DNA from: Chloroflexota bacterium
Lineage (GTDB): Bacteria; Chloroflexota; Anaerolineae; Promineifilales; Promineifilaceae
Reading direction: 5' to 3'
DNA: 9,989 nt
NCBI GenBank assembly: GCA_008501785.1
Contig: QQUD01000715.1
Location: 1-9,989, forward strand
The stretch's first letter is position 1. Every line of letters starts with the position of its first letter. Position numbers and translations under genes: made by a program. The notes beneath the pieces were generated by a model, which saw only the letters and a program-made list of their open reading frames with translations, did no database searches and was not told the DNA's origin. Shown here piece after piece: positions 1-5,774 of the stretch.

Positions 1-291
1 AGTTAGTTCCGTGTAGATGTTGGATTCTTCGGGAACCAGCCCGATTTGCCGTTTGGCGGGATAAGCGTCGTGGGCCAGATCGTGGCCGTTGATCAGAATT
101 TGCCCCTCGGTTGGTTGCAGCAGGGTGGTTAACATGCGCTGGGTGGTTGACTTCCCGGCTCCGTTGGGGCCAAGAAAGCCGAAAATCTCGCCCTGGCGCA
201 CGATAAAGTTGATATGGTCTACGGCTAATGTGCTCGAATGGGAACGGCCATAAACCTTAGTCAAATTCGTTACTTCAATCGCATGAGTCAT
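1..291 (-). CDS. ABC transporter ATP-binding protein, N-terminal 97 residues (runs off the left edge)
   Basis: This is the nucleotide-binding subunit of an ABC transporter, which binds and hydrolyses ATP on the cytoplasmic face of a membrane permease. The visible part starts MTHAIEVTNLTKVYG, with an A-loop tyrosine near residue 14, and has a perfect Walker A GPNGAGKST at about residues 41-49. The Q-loop region reads GLVPEES at about 84-90. The PEE form is typical of DrrA/NatA/CcmA-like exporter ATPases rather than sugar importers (family knowledge). The Walker B, signature and H-loop lie outside the window. The ATG at 291-289 is preceded by GGAG, and its first bases overlap the stop of the upstream deacetylase gene (ATGA), so the two are co-transcribed and probably translationally coupled. 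The substrate cannot be told. A permease gene would be expected next, to the left. Confidence 0.93.
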   Translation of the reverse strand, partial: MTHAIEVTNLTKVYGRSHSSTLAVDHINFIVRQGEIFGFLGPNGAGKSTTQRMLTTLLQPTEGQILINGHDLAHDAYPAKRQIGLVPEESNIYTELT

Positions 292-983
292 AGGCTCCTC
301 CGAAAATATTCTGTCCCCAAGAACAAACGCTGCCGCGCTTCCGGCGCGTCCAAAATAGGCGAATTGACCATCTGGCTGCGGTGGCAATGGATAGCGGCCA
401 TTTTAGTATCCCACACCGCCGACACGTCCACTGTGAGCGTCACCGCTTCATCGGGCACAGTGTTCAGATGGGTCATTTCCAATGCCGCAGCCAGGCTGTG
501 GGGAATGACGATATGGTAAAGGGAAACGGCCGTGTGGGGCTGCAATCCCTCTGTCTGGTATGCCGGATCCGCCGCCAGCCGCCACGCCTCATCTGTCCAA
601 CGACTAACGGCGCTATGGTCGGGGTGGCCAGAAACGCCATCAGGCGGCCAGGTGAGCAGCGCTTGCGGGCGCAGTTCCCGAATGGCCCGCGCAATCTGCC
701 CGATGGCCTGCTCCCCATCTCCTTGAGACAGCGTGCCATCCTCATAATCCAGAAAACGGGGCGGCTCAATGCCCAGCGTGCGGCAGGCACACACCAATTC
801 GGTTTGGCGAATGCTGCCTGCATCTTCTGGAGACAGCTTGGCAATGCCCCGCTCGCCGCGTGTGGCGCACAACACCCAAACTTGCGCGCCGTTTTGCGCC
901 AGTAAGGCCAATGTGCCGCCAGCGCGGTAAGTTTCATCGTCGGGGTGGGCAATAATGGCAAGCAAACGCTGGATATTATTCAT
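288..983 (-). CDS. PIG-L/LmbE-family zinc-dependent N-deacetylase
   Basis: This family removes acetyl groups from N-acetylglucosamine-type substrates. Members include MshB and BshB (mycothiol and bacillithiol synthesis) and antibiotic-pathway deacetylases. The 231 residues match the usual family length. The N-terminal AHPDDE motif (residues 12-17) supplies zinc ligands H13 and D16 and the catalytic base D15. The second motif GHPDH (119-123) supplies H123, the third zinc ligand. TRGERG at 41-46 is also typical. There is no signal peptide, so it is cytoplasmic. It is the first gene of an operon with the ABC ATPase, overlapping it by ATGA. The only Shine-Dalgarno-like sequence before the ATG is a distant GGGAG, so translation may be modest. 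The specific substrate cannot be assigned: a thiol-biosynthetic role is possible, but no other thiol gene is visible. The upstream FNR-like box suggests redox- or nitrogen-oxide-linked control (inference). Confidence 0.9.
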   Translation of the reverse strand: MNNIQRLLAIIAHPDDETYRAGGTLALLAQNGAQVWVLCATRGERGIAKLSPEDAGSIRQTELVCACRTLGIEPPRFLDYEDGTLSQGDGEQAIGQIARAIRELRPQALLTWPPDGVSGHPDHSAVSRWTDEAWRLAADPAYQTEGLQPHTAVSLYHIVIPHSLAAALEMTHLNTVPDEAVTLTVDVSAVWDTKMAAIHCHRSQMVNSPILDAPEARQRLFLGTEYFRRSL

Positions 984-1054
984 GAATCAACTGTGTCTCC
1001 CAGTTGCGATTGGAAATTGACCTGAGTGGAGTGAAAGTCCTGATAGGTAAAACC

Positions 1055-1081
1055 CTACTATTCTTTCCCGAAAAATAGTAG
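1055..1081. repeat. Inverted repeat CTACTATT / AATAGTAG at the start of the predicted leader
   Basis: Eight-base perfect arms (1055-1062 and 1074-1081) are separated by 11 bases. It would fold at the extreme 5' end of the predicted deacetylase transcript (about +3 to +29). It could stabilise the mRNA or be an operator. No T-run follows on either strand, so it is not a terminator. Confidence 0.4.
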
Positions 1082-1082
1082 A

Positions 1083-1130
1083 TATAACGATTGTATGGTT
1101 TAGGCGGCGATTGTCATTGATATTTGTCAA
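1083..1130 (-). promoter_or_regulatory. Promoter of the deacetylase/ABC operon with an FNR-like box
   Basis: Read on the minus strand, a -35 ATGACA (1117-1112), a 16-bp spacer and a -10 TACAAT (1095-1090) predict a start near 1083, about 100 nt before the deacetylase ATG. The palindromic TTGACAAATATCAA (1130-1117) abuts and slightly overlaps the -35. It is one base off the FNR consensus TTGAT-N4-ATCAA, and its centre lies at about -40.5, close to the -41.5 of class II FNR/CRP-activated promoters. The sequence match and spacing are seen directly; activation is inference. Confidence 0.6.
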
Positions 1131-1143
1131 GATGCGGAAAACT

Positions 1144-1180
1144 AAAAAGAGACGCAGTGTTCTCGCTGCGTCTCTTTATT
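1144..1180 (-). terminator. Intrinsic terminator of membrane protein gene 1
   Basis: A perfect 12-bp stem AAAGAGACGCAG / CTGCGTCTCTTT (1146-1157, 1166-1177) has an 8-base loop. On the minus strand the stem runs into a T-run. It begins about 45 bases past the stop of the membrane protein gene and separates it from the deacetylase operon promoter. Confidence 0.85.
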
Positions 1181-1222
1181 CAAATAATCATAAACCTGGC
1201 GGCTGCCAGATTCTTAACAAGG

Positions 1223-2167
1223 TTATGCGTGTACTTTGGCCCGTTTGGCAGGCGCTTTTTTAGCGCTTTTGGCTTTCACTGTGCCTAAAACATGATTCTT
1301 GAAGAAGGGAATTGCCAGGATAGCCAGCAAAACAGCTGATAACGCTGCCCCACGCAGCCATTCAATTGCAGCAGCTGGATTGACGCCAACCCGGTCAATG
1401 TAGGAGAGGAAGGCGGCGGCAAAGGTCAGAATAGCGCCAATCATTGCCAGATACCAGCCGCTTTCTTTGCGGGCCGCCAGCAAGCCAATGGCTGGGATAA
1501 ACAGCATGACGGCCGCATAGTTCACATAGCCGCCATAGAACAGTTCAGGGTTGCTGCCGCCCGCTTCGGCGCGCAGGTAAACCGGCGCAGAAAGGAAATA
1601 ACGGACGCCGTGTTGGGCATTCATCCACACAAATCCACCCACAATGCCGAGCATCGCAAAAACAACAACCTGGGCGATTTTGGTGTTGCGGTCTGATTTT
1701 TCAGTTAATAAAACGATGAAGTAAGCGACTAAGCCGACCAGCATAATGGGCAGGGCGGGCGGTACGCCGGCGTTGGGATTGCTGTTGCCCAGCGCATCGG
1801 TCATCACTAACACCAACCAGGGGATGGTCATGGTCAGCCCACCGATGGAGGGGATGGAGAGGAGCATAAGGGATAACGGCCGTGCCCACTTTTTCCCCAT
1901 GCGCACATCATTGGCAATCATTACCAGGGCGGCTCCGGCAAAGACGAATAAGCCCACCCACACATAATAAGTGGATGTCAAAATGCCGACCGGCGTATCC
2001 CAAACGCCTTCAGGGTCTTGTACCTGGAAGACTTCCACCAATCGGTGCAGCGGTGTGTTCAGCGCTTTCATGGCAATAAATGGGGCTAAGAATAACAGGA
2101 AAAGTCCTGTAAGCACGGCGACGATTGCCATCACTGTGCGTCCTTTTTGGGTTGTATCTTGTGTCAT
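1223..2167 (-). CDS. Uncharacterised polytopic membrane protein, copy 1 of a paralogous pair
   Basis: I do not recognise a named family. The 314-residue product has about eight predicted membrane segments near residues 12-34, 66-86, 99-122, 137-155, 164-183, 214-232, 238-256 and 270-288. It ends in a very basic Lys/Ala-rich cytoplasmic tail (about 298-314). It is a paralogue of the protein encoded at 3104-4018. Both share PFIA in segment 1, IPSIGG..M..IPW in segment 3 (106-117), PPALPIMLVGL..YF in segment 4, and RK.SGWYLAMIG before segment 7. The ATG at 2167 has an ideal AGGAGG seven bases upstream. It is transcribed divergently from a Crp/Fnr-type regulator gene, which probably controls it, and the shared region carries a palindrome. 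No catalytic or redox-cofactor motif is evident. A transporter, channel or membrane sensor are all possible. The 2213-2230 ACGGCCGT palindrome lies in its leader. Confidence 0.85.
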   Translation of the reverse strand: MTQDTTQKGRTVMAIVAVLTGLFLLFLAPFIAMKALNTPLHRLVEVFQVQDPEGVWDTPVGILTSTYYVWVGLFVFAGAALVMIANDVRMGKKWARPLSLMLLSIPSIGGLTMTIPWLVLVMTDALGNSNPNAGVPPALPIMLVGLVAYFIVLLTEKSDRNTKIAQVVVFAMLGIVGGFVWMNAQHGVRYFLSAPVYLRAEAGGSNPELFYGGYVNYAAVMLFIPAIGLLAARKESGWYLAMIGAILTFAAAFLSYIDRVGVNPAAAIEWLRGAALSAVLLAILAIPFFKNHVLGTVKAKSAKKAPAKRAKVHA

Positions 2168-2212
2168 TTTGTTTCCTCCTGATAGAAACGGTTTATAATT
2201 TGTTGGGTGGCC

Positions 2213-2230
2213 GAAAAACGGCCGTTTTTC
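2213..2230. repeat. 18-bp perfect palindrome with AACGGCCGTT core
   Basis: GAAAAACGGCCGTTTTTC is fully self-complementary. It is the longest and cleanest example of the palindrome iterated through the window. It sits about 33 bases upstream of the AGGAGG of membrane protein gene 1. The overlapping GGCCG-AAAAA-CGGCC (2209-2223) could also fold as an RNA hairpin in that leader. Confidence 0.8.
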
Positions 2231-2279
2231 AAATCACCAATATCCGAATGAACCTCTTTCTATGAGATTCAAAGCCTCT

Positions 2280-2299
2280 TTTGTGCAAAATAGCACAAA
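2280..2299. promoter_or_regulatory. CRP-like operator between membrane protein gene 1 and crp1
   Basis: TTTGTGC-AAAATA-GCACAAA has perfect 7-bp arms and a 6-bp spacer, the geometry of CRP-family sites (TGTGA-N6-TCACA), with C/G at the innermost arm position. It lies immediately upstream of the perfect TATAAT of crp1 (its centre near -38.5) and covers the -35 position. That fits autoregulation and/or control of the divergent membrane protein gene. Which regulator binds is unknown. Confidence 0.6.
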
Positions 2300-2315
2300 T
2301 AAAATCACCAGTCTT

Positions 2316-2321
2316 TATAAT
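2316..2321 (+). promoter_or_regulatory. -10 element (TATAAT) of the crp1 promoter
   Basis: A perfect TATAAT lies 52 bases before the chosen ATG. No good -35 is present at 16-18 bp, where the palindrome at 2280-2299 sits instead. This is the usual pattern of an activator-dependent or operator-covered promoter. Confidence 0.55.
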
Positions 2322-2373
2322 TTGATAAATTGCAGCAAAGATTGGTTTTCGGCATGTGGGAGCAGTGACAAAA

Positions 2374-3048
2374 ATGAGTAAAAATGAGCTAAAACATTGT
2401 CTAGAAATAGCCCCCGTTTTCTCTAAACTTAGCGCGGCAGATCGTGATGAAGTTGTCCGTCTCGCACAGCGCAGGCAATATGACAAAGGTGAGCATGTTT
2501 GTATGCAGGACACCGTTTGGAAGGATGTGCTGTATGTGCAATCTGGCAGGTTAGGCTGGTCAATGCTTTCACCTGATGGGAAACGGCAGGTCGTGTTTGA
2601 GATGGGGCCTTGTGATATTGTATGGCCTCATTCCCTTTTTGATGGCGAACCGATGCCTGCTTCGTTGGAGGCGTTGGAAACAACAGTGGTTTATGCCTGG
2701 TCGGGCAAGACGATTGTGCCCATTGTTTCGCGGCATGTGGAGGCTGTTTGGGATGTGACGCGTGTGCTGGTAAAGGCGATGCGCAACGTGCGTGAAATTG
2801 TGTATGGGTTTGCATTTCATCGCGTGTCGGGGCGGTTGGCGCGGCTGCTGTTGCATCGATATGAGCCTGAGAATGGGCAAAGTGTCAAGCGTGATTTGAC
2901 GTTGGACGAAATGGCAGATGGGGTCGGCACTACGCGGGAGCTGATTTCCAGAGTGCTGCATCGGTTTGACAGTGAAGGATTAATTGACGTTTCACGCACC
3001 AAATTCGTGTTTAACGATTTGGCAAAGCTGGAGAACCTGACGGAATAA
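2374..3048 (+). CDS. Crp/Fnr-family transcriptional regulator (crp1)
   Basis: A 224-residue regulator with an N-terminal cyclic-nucleotide-binding-type beta-roll (about 15-110), a dimer helix (about 120-145) and a C-terminal winged helix-turn-helix (about 174-212). The recognition helix TTRELISRVLHRF (186-198) has E189, S192 and R193 in the E-x-x-S-R arrangement by which FNR reads TTGAT. The cAMP cassette (FGE...PRAA) is absent, replaced by SLFDGEPMPASL (87-98). Its cysteines (9, 43, 80) do not form an FNR-type cluster, so the signal is unknown. The ATG at 2374 was chosen over a GTG at 2356 because GGGAG lies 11 bases before it and the N-terminus then resembles its paralogues. It is divergent from membrane protein gene 1 and ends at a strong terminator. 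Confidence 0.9.
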   Translation: MSKNELKHCLEIAPVFSKLSAADRDEVVRLAQRRQYDKGEHVCMQDTVWKDVLYVQSGRLGWSMLSPDGKRQVVFEMGPCDIVWPHSLFDGEPMPASLEALETTVVYAWSGKTIVPIVSRHVEAVWDVTRVLVKAMRNVREIVYGFAFHRVSGRLARLLLHRYEPENGQSVKRDLTLDEMADGVGTTRELISRVLHRFDSEGLIDVSRTKFVFNDLAKLENLTE

Positions 3049-3049
3049 A

Positions 3050-3088
3050 GGAGAGATTGGAGGCGCGTGACAGCCTCCAATCTCTTTT
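3050..3088. terminator. Bidirectional intrinsic terminator between convergent genes
   Basis: A perfect 13-bp stem AGAGATTGGAGGC / GCCTCCAATCTCT (3052-3064, 3073-3085) has an 8-base loop and is followed by TTT on the plus strand. It starts just after the crp1 stop and lies 15 bases beyond the end of the minus-strand membrane protein gene 2. It probably stops both transcripts, though the minus-strand T-tract is weaker. Confidence 0.9.
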
Positions 3089-3103
3089 AGCGAAGAAGTG
3101 CAA

Positions 3104-4018
3104 TTATGCAGCTGTTGGTTGTAAATTCGCCTCTTGCTGTGCTTCTGAATCGGCTGTGTACTTGTTAAGGAGTCGCGTTTTCACAACTGGAATGACCAGC
3201 ATGACGACGATGCTCAATCCCATCAACGAACCGTACAGATAATCGAGCGTGACGTGACGCACGTAGTGTGTGGCTCCGCTGACGACGAAGGCAATGAGGC
3301 CGCCAATAACGGCCGTATACCACCCCGCCATTTTACGCGTCGCCAGCAGATAAATGGCAGAAATCGTGAGCGCCGCACTGACCCAAAGTCCCAACCAGCC
3401 AAAGAAAGTTATTGCAATGTTTGGTCCAAATTGAGGTCGGGACGGATGTCCATACAAAATACGGAAAGCTGCATGACCATTGGCAAATGCCTCTGCTGAA
3501 CAGACACCCAGCATGAGAAAAACGAAGAAATCAACCACTTTTTGCGTGATGTCGCCTTTATCAGCCAGCAGCAGCGTGAAATAGGGTATCAAACCGACGG
3601 ACATAATGAACACGGCAGGGGGGAAACCGCCTTCAACAGTGCCCACAAAATTCATCCAGGGCACAATCATGTAAGCGCCACCCATTGACGGCACGGCCAA
3701 ACATAGAAGCGCCAAACCACGTGTCCACGTTTCACCGCGATAAAGTGGCATGATGATTACCAGCAATGTCAACCCAGCAATCAGTGACATGGATCCCCAA
3801 AATGGGTAAAAGAAACTGACCAGCCAGGTGGTCAGGACGAGCAGGGGCGCACTTGGATTGCTTTCAGCCATAAACTTTGCAATGCGTTCTTGCTGGTAGC
3901 CAACAATGGGATTTACCATGTCAAATGCGATAAAGGGAACGACAAAAATCATTAACAAGGCACCGATGACAATAACGGCCGTTACGCCCATACGAACCTG
4001 TTTAGAAGAATGTAACAT
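3104..4018 (-). CDS. Uncharacterised polytopic membrane protein, copy 2 of a paralogous pair
   Basis: This 304-residue integral membrane protein is paralogous to the one at 1223-2167 and likewise unassigned. Predicted membrane segments lie near 10-33, 64-88, 100-121, 134-152, 160-178, 203-226, 233-250 and 262-281. Diagnostic shared stretches are PFIAF (28-32), AVPSMGGAYMIVPWM (108-122), PPAVFIMSVGLIPYF (133-147), F.FLMLGV (165-172) and RKMAGWYTAVIG (228-239). Unlike copy 1, its tail is not Lys-rich but polar and Gln/Glu-rich. ATG at 4018 is the start, because AGGAGG lies nine bases upstream; the in-frame TTG at 4027 directly abuts the AGGAGG and is too close. It is divergent from crp2 and converges on crp1. 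Conservation of the odd segment 3 motif between diverged copies suggests a functional site, perhaps in a transport path or cofactor pocket (inference). Confidence 0.85.
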   Translation of the reverse strand: MLHSSKQVRMGVTAVIVIGALLMIFVVPFIAFDMVNPIVGYQQERIAKFMAESNPSAPLLVLTTWLVSFFYPFWGSMSLIAGLTLLVIIMPLYRGETWTRGLALLCLAVPSMGGAYMIVPWMNFVGTVEGGFPPAVFIMSVGLIPYFTLLLADKGDITQKVVDFFVFLMLGVCSAEAFANGHAAFRILYGHPSRPQFGPNIAITFFGWLGLWVSAALTISAIYLLATRKMAGWYTAVIGGLIAFVVSGATHYVRHVTLDYLYGSLMGLSIVVMLVIPVVKTRLLNKYTADSEAQQEANLQPTAA

Positions 4019-4044
4019 CTGAATCAACCTCCTGATTCTCTCTG

Positions 4045-4063
4045 CATTAATGTTCTATTAATG
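4045..4063. repeat. Inverted repeat CATTAAT / ATTAATG in the divergent region of copy 2
   Basis: Seven-base perfect arms with a 5-base spacer lie 27 bases upstream of the membrane protein gene 2 start codon. The same stretch also reads as a tandem ATTAATGT repeat. It could be an operator for that gene, but it is AT-rich and short, so chance is possible. Confidence 0.35.
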
Positions 4064-4116
4064 TATAATATTGTGTATTCGGGAATTGTGAGTTCAATTT
4101 TCCTCTTCACAAACAG

Positions 4117-4122
4117 TATAAT
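4117..4122 (+). promoter_or_regulatory. -10 element (TATAAT) of the crp2-crp3 promoter
   Basis: A perfect TATAAT has a poor -35 (TTCAAT, 18-bp spacing), predicting a start near 4129 and a leader of about 65 nt. The FNR-like box at 4146-4159 would then lie downstream of the start, where a bound regulator would block transcription. Confidence 0.55.
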
Positions 4123-4145
4123 AATCAAAAGTGATTTATTGCACC

Positions 4146-4159
4146 TTGATATTTGTCAA
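4146..4159. promoter_or_regulatory. FNR-like box upstream of crp2
   Basis: TTGATATTTGTCAA is one base off TTGAT-N4-ATCAA. Together with the next three bases it is identical to 1117-1133 over 17 bp. The flanks extend its symmetry to CTTGA-N6-TCAAG (4145-4160). The position, just before the crp2 ribosome-binding site, suggests autorepression. It also rules out the longer reading frame that begins at 4131, which would read through this box. Confidence 0.6.
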
Positions 4160-4193
4160 GATCAAGTTAAATTTTTCACAAAGGGGTAACCTA

Positions 4194-4913
4194 ATGCTTC
4201 AAAATGTCGATCAACCAATCCAAAAACAAGGAATGGATAGGGATGGCAATGCGCTGCGATTATCTCAAATTCGAGTTTTTGATAAATTGCCCGGGACCAT
4301 CTGTGAAACGTTGATGAAACAGTCACGCCGTGTCCAATTGCGGCGCGGCGAGTATCTTTTTCACCAGGGTGACGTATGGCCCCACGTCATTTTTATGGCG
4401 ATGGGTGAATTACGCTGGACCATTCTCTCAATCGGCAGTCGTGAGCAGGTTTTGTTTACAGTGCGCCCTGATGATGTTTTCTGGGGGCATTCGTTTTTTG
4501 ATGATGAACCGATGCCTGCCTACTTGGCGGCTACCAAAAAGAGTACACTTTATTTGTGGCCCCGAGATGTAGTTTTGCCCGTGCTCATGCGTCATCCTGA
4601 AGCGATGTGGGAAATCACAAAGATGCACACAGAGACCATGCGCCGCGCACGAGAAATTATTTATGGGTTGGCGTTCCAGCCTGTCGCTACAAGATTGGCA
4701 AATTTGCTGTTAGAGAGTTTTAATGAACAAGGTGCAACCTCTGTTGAGCGTGATTTAACTTTGAACGATATTGCTGCTGTGGTCTCTTCTTCACCTGAAG
4801 TGGTTTGTCGATTGTTGCACCAATTCCAATCAGATGGCATTCTGGAAGTGACACGCGCACACATTACACTGCATAATTTACATGCCTTAGAACAAATTGT
4901 TGAGGCGGAATAA
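4194..4913 (+). CDS. Crp/Fnr-family transcriptional regulator (crp2)
   Basis: A 239-residue paralogue of crp1 and crp3. The beta-roll sensor spans about 28-125 and carries FHQGDVWPHVIFMAMGEL (56-73) and FWGHSFFDDEPMPAYL (96-111), the latter replacing the phosphate-binding cassette of cAMP-type CRPs. The dimer helix is about 135-158 and the HTH about 188-211. The recognition helix SSPEVVCRLLHQF has E202, C205 and R206, so Cys replaces the FNR-type Ser. ATG at 4194 was chosen because AAGGGG precedes it by seven bases, and an upstream start at 4131 would overlap the FNR-like box. It has about 15 more N-terminal residues than crp3. It ends in tandem stops (TAATAA) five bases before crp3, so the two form an operon. 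Two co-transcribed paralogues could act as homodimers or a heterodimer (inference). The effector is unknown. Confidence 0.9.
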   Translation: MLQNVDQPIQKQGMDRDGNALRLSQIRVFDKLPGTICETLMKQSRRVQLRRGEYLFHQGDVWPHVIFMAMGELRWTILSIGSREQVLFTVRPDDVFWGHSFFDDEPMPAYLAATKKSTLYLWPRDVVLPVLMRHPEAMWEITKMHTETMRRAREIIYGLAFQPVATRLANLLLESFNEQGATSVERDLTLNDIAAVVSSSPEVVCRLLHQFQSDGILEVTRAHITLHNLHALEQIVEAE

Positions 4914-4918
4914 TAAAA

Positions 4919-5602
4919 ATGGAGCTATCACAAGATTTATTTGTAGAAAACCCGGTATTTGCTGGTTTAACACGTAAAGAACAAATAGAGCTGATGCAGG
5001 AAGGCATTCGCAAAAAGTATCGTGCAGGTGATTGTGTGGTACATCATGATCAGGTTTGGTCTTATTTATTCCTGGTTGTTTCCGGATCAATCCAGGGGCT
5101 GAAGGCATCAACCGAAGGGCGCAGTTTGATTGTGTTAACGTTGGAAGATGGGGAACTCTTTTGGGGAATGGGCTTTTTTGAAGAAGATGCGGGGATGCCT
5201 GTGTCGTTGCAGGCGCATCAAGACAGCGAGATTTTGATGTGGTCACGCGAGCAAATGATGCCCTGGTTGATGAAAAACGGCCGTATTTCCTGGGAACTTG
5301 CTCGCTTAATGGCAACTCGTATGCGCCGTGCCAGCGAAATTGTAGAGGAACTGGCATTTCAGCCTGTGCGCGGACGCTTGGCGCGACTTTTGCTGGAGCA
5401 TTATGGCACGGCGGTAGACGAATTTGTATCGCGTGATTTATCGCTAGACCAAATGGCGGCACACATCGGCACCAAACGAGAAATGGTGTGTCGGTTGCTC
5501 TATCAGTTTGCCGAGGAGGGAGCAATCGAAATCAGTCGCACCGAATTTATGATTGCGGATCGGGGGAAGTTGGAAATAAAGGCGTTGCAGGCGAAGGGGT
5601 AG
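4919..5602 (+). CDS. Crp/Fnr-family transcriptional regulator (crp3)
   Basis: This 227-residue regulator is the most diverged of the three. The beta-roll is about 12-110 and includes HHDQVWSYLFLVVSGSI (42-58) and FWGMGFFEEDAGMPVSL (81-97). The second stretch carries the same [W]xx[G/S]FF...MP[A/V][S/Y]L pattern as crp1 and crp2, with Met where they have His. The dimer helix is about 124-146 and the HTH about 174-196. The recognition helix TKREMVCRLLYQF has E188, C191 and R192, as in crp2, so crp2 and crp3 probably read similar sites. There is no cAMP cassette and no FNR cysteine set. The start codon lies five bases after the crp2 stop, with GAGGCGGA inside the crp2 end as its ribosome-binding site. 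The likely origin is tandem duplication within this locus. Confidence 0.9.
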   Translation: MELSQDLFVENPVFAGLTRKEQIELMQEGIRKKYRAGDCVVHHDQVWSYLFLVVSGSIQGLKASTEGRSLIVLTLEDGELFWGMGFFEEDAGMPVSLQAHQDSEILMWSREQMMPWLMKNGRISWELARLMATRMRRASEIVEELAFQPVRGRLARLLLEHYGTAVDEFVSRDLSLDQMAAHIGTKREMVCRLLYQFAEEGAIEISRTEFMIADRGKLEIKALQAKG

Positions 5603-5652
5603 GGGAAACGGCCGTTATTCAAATTTCGGCATGGTTCAGAATAAGGCAAACT

Positions 5653-5689
5653 ATCTTTACAATTCGGGTCGCCGCAAAAATGTAAAGAT
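5653..5689. repeat. Inverted repeat ATCTTTACA / TGTAAAGAT downstream of crp3
   Basis: Nine-base perfect arms are separated by 19 bases, 51 bases after the crp3 stop and 22 bases before the lacI-type promoter. No T-run follows, so it is a poor terminator. It might be a regulatory site or a 3' stabilising hairpin. Confidence 0.4.
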
Positions 5690-5710
5690 CACCCATGTTA
5701 AAAAAGCACC

Positions 5711-5739
5711 TTGCATTCAAAAAGTTATTCTGTTAGAAT
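5711..5739 (+). promoter_or_regulatory. Promoter of the LacI-family regulator gene
   Basis: -35 TTGCAT (5711-5716), 17-bp spacer and -10 TAGAAT (5734-5739) form a near-consensus sigma-70-type promoter. The -10 overlaps the operator at 5737-5754, so the repressor would occlude its own promoter. Confidence 0.75.
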
Positions 5740-5754
5740 GGGAACGTTCCCATT
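5737..5754. promoter_or_regulatory. LacI-family operator O1 (autoregulation)
   Basis: AATGGGAACGTTCCCATT is an 18-bp perfect palindrome with the central CpG that LacI-family hinge helices bend. It overlaps the -10 and predicted start of the lacI-type gene. Its inner 16 bp recur exactly at 6838-6853. Confidence 0.88.
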
Positions 5755-5774
5755 TGGAACCAGGAGCTTAGAGG

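Noticed and set aside
381..961. Long open frames overlapping the deacetylase gene on both strands
   Set aside because: They are shadows of a gene with complete zinc motifs; their translations are Arg/Pro/Cys-rich without recognisable domains or ribosome-binding sites.
2213..2230. Terminator or dedicated operator for membrane protein gene 1
   Set aside because: The same palindrome core recurs ten times in the window, including inside genes, so it is better explained as a member of the iterated palindrome family.
4086..4112. TTGTGA...TCACAA as a CRP site upstream of crp2
   Set aside because: The half-sites are 15 bases apart rather than 6, so it does not have CRP geometry; at most two half-sites or a weak hairpin.
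4131..4193. N-terminal extension of crp2 from a start at 4131
   Set aside because: It would place the FNR-like box and the ribosome-binding site inside the coding region, adds residues with no counterpart in the paralogues, and ATG 4194 has a better Shine-Dalgarno sequence.
4887..5525. 212-codon antisense frame across crp3
   Set aside because: It is antisense to a clear Crp/Fnr gene, has unusual composition and no domain; it is probably a codon-bias shadow.
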